Below are positions 60,775-64,000 of a DNA stretch of 64,000 bases, in pieces (the first letter of the stretch is position 1; every line of letters begins with the position of its first letter). The DNA lies in NCBI RefSeq assembly GCF_000067165.1, contig NC_010162.1, positions 3,554,501 to 3,618,500 on the forward strand, written 5' to 3'. This stretch comes from Sorangium cellulosum So ce56 (GTDB lineage Bacteria > Myxococcota_A > Polyangia > Polyangiales > Polyangiaceae). The notes under the pieces were generated by a model. That model saw only the letters and a list, made by a program, of their open reading frames with translations. It did not search any database and was not told where the DNA came from. Made by a program: the position numbers and the translations under genes.

Positions 60775-62484
60775 ATGAGCGCCGCTCGATCCCAGACAGC
60801 GTCGACGCTCCTCCTCGACGAGCACTTCGAGGCCGGCGACGACCGGTTCGTGGACGAGGTGCTCGCCTCGGAGGCGGGCCGGAAGCTGAAGGCGCTCGCC
60901 CCGCGCTGGTACGAGGACCGGCGCCCGTTCGCGCGCCGCGCGCTGCTCCGCTACATCGACGACGGCTGCGACCGGCCGCACCACCGCGGCCTCGTCAAGG
61001 TCCTTTACAAACTCGCCGAGCAGGCGGGAGACGACGAGATCGTCGGCCGCTTCATGGTCGCCTTCGATCGCCTCGTCCGCCGCAAGCTCATCAAGGTGAC
61101 CCGCTACGACTGGGTGACCAGGACCTCCAGCGACGAGCCCTGCCTCGTCAGCGACACCGGCGCGCCGGCCAGCCTCCCGCAGGGCGACGTCGCGTCGCCG
61201 CGCTTCTCGATGCGGACGCGCCACTACCTGCGGCGCCGCGCGTTCCGCTACTTCCGGCGGCTCGGCCGGCGCGACGCCGCCCGCTACGGCCGCGCGATCC
61301 GCGCCGCGCTCGCGCTCTACCGCGACGAGCACCTCGACAGACCCGAGCGCCTGCTCGACGCCTGGGGGCTGCTCCACGCGCTCTACTGGGGCTCGCCCGC
61401 CCTCGAGCGCCTCCCGCGCGGCGTCCGCCTCGCGGAGGGCGCCGCCCTCGCCGAGCTCGAGCCCGCGCCGATCTACCCCGAGGCGTGGCAGGGCGCCTTC
61501 GACGAGGTGCTCGGCCTGGCCACGGCCGCGAGGAGCCGCACCGTCCGGGCGTTCGCCGTCGGGCTGCTCGAGCGCGGCTACGCCGCCGAGCTCCGCGGCC
61601 TGCCGCTCGCCCGCGTGCGCGCGCTCCTCGAGAGCCCGCACGACGAGGTGCAGACCCTCGCCGCCGGCCTGCTCCGGCAGATCCCGGGCCTCGGGAGCCT
61701 GCCGATCGCGGACTGGCTCTCGCTGCTCCAGACCGAGAACGCCGCGGCGCTCGCCTTCGTCTGCGAGGCGGTGGTCGAGCACGTCTCGCCTTCGCGGCTC
61801 TCGCTCGCCGAGTGCGTGGCCCTCGCCTGCGCGCGCGCCGCGCCTGTCGCGGAGCTCGGCCTCCGCTGGGCGAGGACGAAGCCCGTCGAGACCGCCGCCG
61901 ATCTCGACACGATCGCGCGCCTCGCGACCGCGGTCGCGCCGCGCGTGCGGGAGGAGGCGGTCGCGTGGCTCGTCGAGGTGCTCGGGCGCTCGCCCCACGG
62001 CCGGGCCGAGCACGTGCGCGATCTCCTCGACTCCCGCCACGAGGACGTCCGCGCCCGCGCGCTCGAGCTCTTCGAGGCCGACGCCCGCTTCCGCGACGAC
62101 ACCGGCCTGTGGGCCGCGCTGGCCGAGACGCCGCACGCCGACGCGCGCGCCTTCCTGATCCGGCACCTCGCCGCGCGCAAGGCGGCCTTCTCGCCCGAGG
62201 CGCTGCGGCACGTCTGGGCGGCGGCGCTGCTCGCCGTCCACGGCGGCGCGCGCGACAAGCGCGCGGTCGTCCGGCAGATCGCGGACCGCGTGGTCGCCCG
62301 GCCCGGCGAGGCGGACGCGCTCCTGCCGCTGCTCGGCGTCGCGCTCCGCAGCGTGCGCGCGCCCGAGCGGCGCGCCGCCCTCGGGGCGCTCGCCCGCGCC
62401 GCGTTCCGCGCCCCCGCGCTGCGCGACGCCATCGCGCGCAGGCTCCCCGAGCTCCGGCTGTTCGAGGGGGAGGACGCGGCGTGA
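60775..62484 (+). CDS. HEAT-like repeat protein of unknown function
   Basis: A 569-residue, helical, Arg/Ala/Leu-rich protein with no signal peptide. The first 200 residues (KALAPRWYEDRRPFARRALL; VKVLYKLAEQAGDDEIVGRF; RHYLRRRAFRYFRRLGRRDA) are a distinct, basic domain. The rest resembles HEAT solenoid repeats (LLESPHDEVQTLAAGLLRQI; APRVREEAVAWLVEVLGRSP; DSRHEDVRARALELFEADAR). I do not recognise a specific family; its partner gene overlaps its stop as GTGA, so the two are co-translated and probably act together in the cytoplasm. A sigma70-like promoter lies just upstream of ATG 60775. Confidence 0.8.
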   Translation: MSAARSQTASTLLLDEHFEAGDDRFVDEVLASEAGRKLKALAPRWYEDRRPFARRALLRYIDDGCDRPHHRGLVKVLYKLAEQAGDDEIVGRFMVAFDRLVRRKLIKVTRYDWVTRTSSDEPCLVSDTGAPASLPQGDVASPRFSMRTRHYLRRRAFRYFRRLGRRDAARYGRAIRAALALYRDEHLDRPERLLDAWGLLHALYWGSPALERLPRGVRLAEGAALAELEPAPIYPEAWQGAFDEVLGLATAARSRTVRAFAVGLLERGYAAELRGLPLARVRALLESPHDEVQTLAAGLLRQIPGLGSLPIADWLSLLQTENAAALAFVCEAVVEHVSPSRLSLAECVALACARAAPVAELGLRWARTKPVETAADLDTIARLATAVAPRVREEAVAWLVEVLGRSPHGRAEHVRDLLDSRHEDVRARALELFEADARFRDDTGLWAALAETPHADARAFLIRHLAARKAAFSPEALRHVWAAALLAVHGGARDKRAVVRQIADRVVARPGEADALLPLLGVALRSVRAPERRAALGALARAAFRAPALRDAIARRLPELRLFEGEDAA

Positions 62485-64000
62485 GCTTCGATCTCCGCTA
62501 CCTCGGCACGAGCGGCATGAAGGAGCTCGGCGGCGGCGCCGCCCTGAGCTTCGCGCCCAACCTCGCGCGCCCCAGGGTCTTCTTCGACGGCGAGCTCGCG
62601 CGGCCGGTGCGCTTCCGCGAGGCGATCAGCGCGCTCCACGACGTCGTCGTGGGCGACCTGCGGCGCCTGCCGAAGGATCGCTCCGCCCACGAGGCGTGGA
62701 AGCAGCAGGAGGCCGAGCGCGAGGCCCGGCTCCGCCGGGAGCTCCACGGCGAGGCGATGAAGGCCGAGCTCGCGCGCCTCGGGAGCGCGCCGCGGCCGCC
62801 GAACCTCGAGGCCGACTTCCGGAAGATGCACAAGCTCTACTGGGGCGCGCGCGTCCGCTGGGCGAACGAGCTCGCGCGGAGCGACCCGCAGCTCTTCCGC
62901 CACCTCGTCCCCTGCGATCCGGTCGTGACCGTCGCGCCCGATGTCGTCTTCTTCGAGTGCTTCTCCAAGGACGAGTCGAGCTACGGCTGCCTCTCGGTCG
63001 ATCGCGACGCCTTCCGGGGCGCGCAGGACGCCGGCCTCGGCACGACGAACGTCGACTACTCGCTCGCGCTCTACGAGCACTTCCAGACGCTCCGCAGCTA
63101 CCGGCCGACGCGGCTCCTCGTCGATCCGACCGGCTTCGAGGTCGCGGTGGAGGGCCGCGGCGACTACCGCGAGGAGAAGATCGATCTCCCTCCCTCGTGG
63201 CTGCGCGGCTTCGGCCAGCTCCAGGCGGCGATGTGCCTGCCCTGCCGGAGGATCGACGTCCCCGTGGAGGCGGTTTACTCGCTGCTCGCGCACCTCGATC
63301 GGCACCGCGAGCGCACGGGCCCGCGCAGCCTGCGCTTCCAGCTCACGCCGGGCAAGGCGCCGATCCTGGTGCTCGACCCCTGGGGCGTCTCCATCCCGTG
63401 CCGCGGCGTCACCTGCGACGATGTCCCCGTGGCCGTGGGGCCCGCGGCGGGCGCGGGTGGGCTCGGCCCGTACCGCTCCGGGGCGCCGAGGGGCGCGCCG
63501 GCGGCGGAGGCGACCGAGGAGATCAAGGTGTGGGGGAGGCGCCGCCTCTCGGTGCTCGCGCGGCTCTTGCCGCTCGCCGATCGCATCGAGGTGCGGCTGC
63601 TCGGCTCCGGGTTGCCGAGCCTGTGGATCGTCTTCATGGGCGAGATGCGCTTCACCCTCGCGCTCTCGGGCTGGACGGCGAACGACTGGGCCTCGGGCTC
63701 TCACCTCGACGTCATGGCGGACGCCTTCACCCCGGACGCGCAGCTGGCGGACCGCGTCGCGCGCCACCTCGAGATGGTGCGGCGCGCGTCCTACGGCGAG
63801 CTCGCCGTGTCGATGGGCGCGCCGGACGGCGCGCTCCGCGGCGCGCTGCACCTCGCCGCGAAGCAAGGGCAGGTGGTTTACGACCACGCCGCGGAGTGTT
63901 ATCGCTGCCGCCCGGTGATGCCGGTCGCCCTCTCCGACGCGCTGCTCGGCCCCGAGCCCCCGGAGCTCGCGGAGGGCCGGCGCATCGCCCGGGGCGGCGT
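62481..64000 (+). CDS. Unrecognised protein coupled to the HEAT-repeat gene (3' end outside window)
   Basis: The frame stays open from GTG 62481 (MSFDLRYLGTSGMKELGGGA) to the edge, at least 506 residues. It starts inside the stop of the HEAT gene (GTGA). The product is cytoplasmic and rich in Arg and Leu, with stretches such as VFFECFSKDESSYGCLSVDR, LRGFGQLQAAMCLPCRRIDV, LVLDPWGVSIPCRGVTCDD and LWIVFMGEMRFTLALSGWTA; a C-terminal AAECYRCRPVMPV suggests a Cys pair. I cannot assign a family. A SWIM-type zinc-binding region could lie just beyond the edge, but this is only a guess from similar gene pairs. A long antisense frame over it lacks coding features. Confidence 0.75.
   Translation, partial: MSFDLRYLGTSGMKELGGGAALSFAPNLARPRVFFDGELARPVRFREAISALHDVVVGDLRRLPKDRSAHEAWKQQEAEREARLRRELHGEAMKAELARLGSAPRPPNLEADFRKMHKLYWGARVRWANELARSDPQLFRHLVPCDPVVTVAPDVVFFECFSKDESSYGCLSVDRDAFRGAQDAGLGTTNVDYSLALYEHFQTLRSYRPTRLLVDPTGFEVAVEGRGDYREEKIDLPPSWLRGFGQLQAAMCLPCRRIDVPVEAVYSLLAHLDRHRERTGPRSLRFQLTPGKAPILVLDPWGVSIPCRGVTCDDVPVAVGPAAGAGGLGPYRSGAPRGAPAAEATEEIKVWGRRRLSVLARLLPLADRIEVRLLGSGLPSLWIVFMGEMRFTLALSGWTANDWASGSHLDVMADAFTPDAQLADRVARHLEMVRRASYGELAVSMGAPDGALRGALHLAAKQGQVVYDHAAECYRCRPVMPVALSDALLGPEPPELAEGRRIARGG

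Noticed and set aside
61578..63887. 769-codon antisense frame across the HEAT gene and its partner
   Set aside because: Antisense to two overlapping plus-strand genes with GTGA coupling; Arg/Ala-rich without motifs.

Overview
The window reads as a chromosome segment of a large-genome myxobacterium, most like Sorangium and its Polyangiales relatives. Base composition is very GC-rich with strongly GC-biased third codon positions. Many secreted lipoproteins carry Gly/Ser- or Cys-rich linkers, thrombospondin type 3, DUF4215-like and Kazal-like repeats, and at least two proteins end in MYXO-CTERM-like hydrophobic plus poly-Arg tails. There are several complex hybrid histidine kinases and one giant Ser/Thr kinase fused to a sigma54 activator. 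This assignment is inference from gene content; no rRNA or tRNA gene is visible. About 41 protein genes are supported, one of them cut by each window edge.

Region by region. 1-6.8 kb: DUF2383-type protein (partial), small secreted protein, membrane metallophosphoesterase, and mfd, mostly on the minus strand. 6.8-8.5 kb: a less GC-rich island with a RayT/IS200-like transposase. 8.5-11.4 kb: a minus-strand operon of two NHL-propeller lipoproteins and a beta-barrel-like secreted protein, transcribed away from a TetR-type regulator across a perfect inverted repeat that is a good operator candidate. 11.6-27.4 kb: a surface and secretion district, with a 1378-aa BNR/DUF11/Cys-rich protein, a carboxypeptidase-regulatory-like lipoprotein, a Cys-rich lipoprotein, and an operon of PEGA protein, beta-propeller lipoprotein and TSP3-repeat protein. 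A FAD oxidoreductase with a Rieske domain and a second propeller lipoprotein follow. 27.5-32 kb: KGG stress protein, PAP2-like membrane enzyme and an ABC exporter. 32-39 kb: a double-kinase hybrid sensor, a receiver protein and a second hybrid kinase.

39.07-48.73 kb is a compact chemosensory operon with tightly spaced or overlapping genes: cheY, cheA, cheW, a soluble receptor-like coiled-coil protein, a HEAT-repeat protein, cheR and cheB. The set is complete for phosphotransfer and methyl-adaptation but has no transmembrane receptor. It is followed by a DisA-like diadenylate cyclase-domain protein, a bacterial Ku, a cysteine hydrolase, and glycine-zipper and BON stress-envelope proteins.

53.3-60.7 kb holds the most striking unit: a 1739-aa protein joining Ser/Thr kinase, ATPase, TPR, GAF, sigma54-interaction and Fis-type DNA-binding regions. 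It is transcribed away from a lipoprotein gene that has a GG-N10-GC sigma54 promoter match, and the intervening gap carries four TGAGACA elements. A four-unit Kazal-like lipoprotein and two overlapping genes of a HEAT-repeat protein and an unrecognised partner running off the edge close the window.

Another theme is short tandem repeats translated in frame inside otherwise ordinary regulatory genes (TetR regulator, CheA, sigma54 activator). Two of these sets share the DNA core CCAACCTSGGTSAG. Strong hairpins overlap or closely follow stop codons of several secreted-protein genes.
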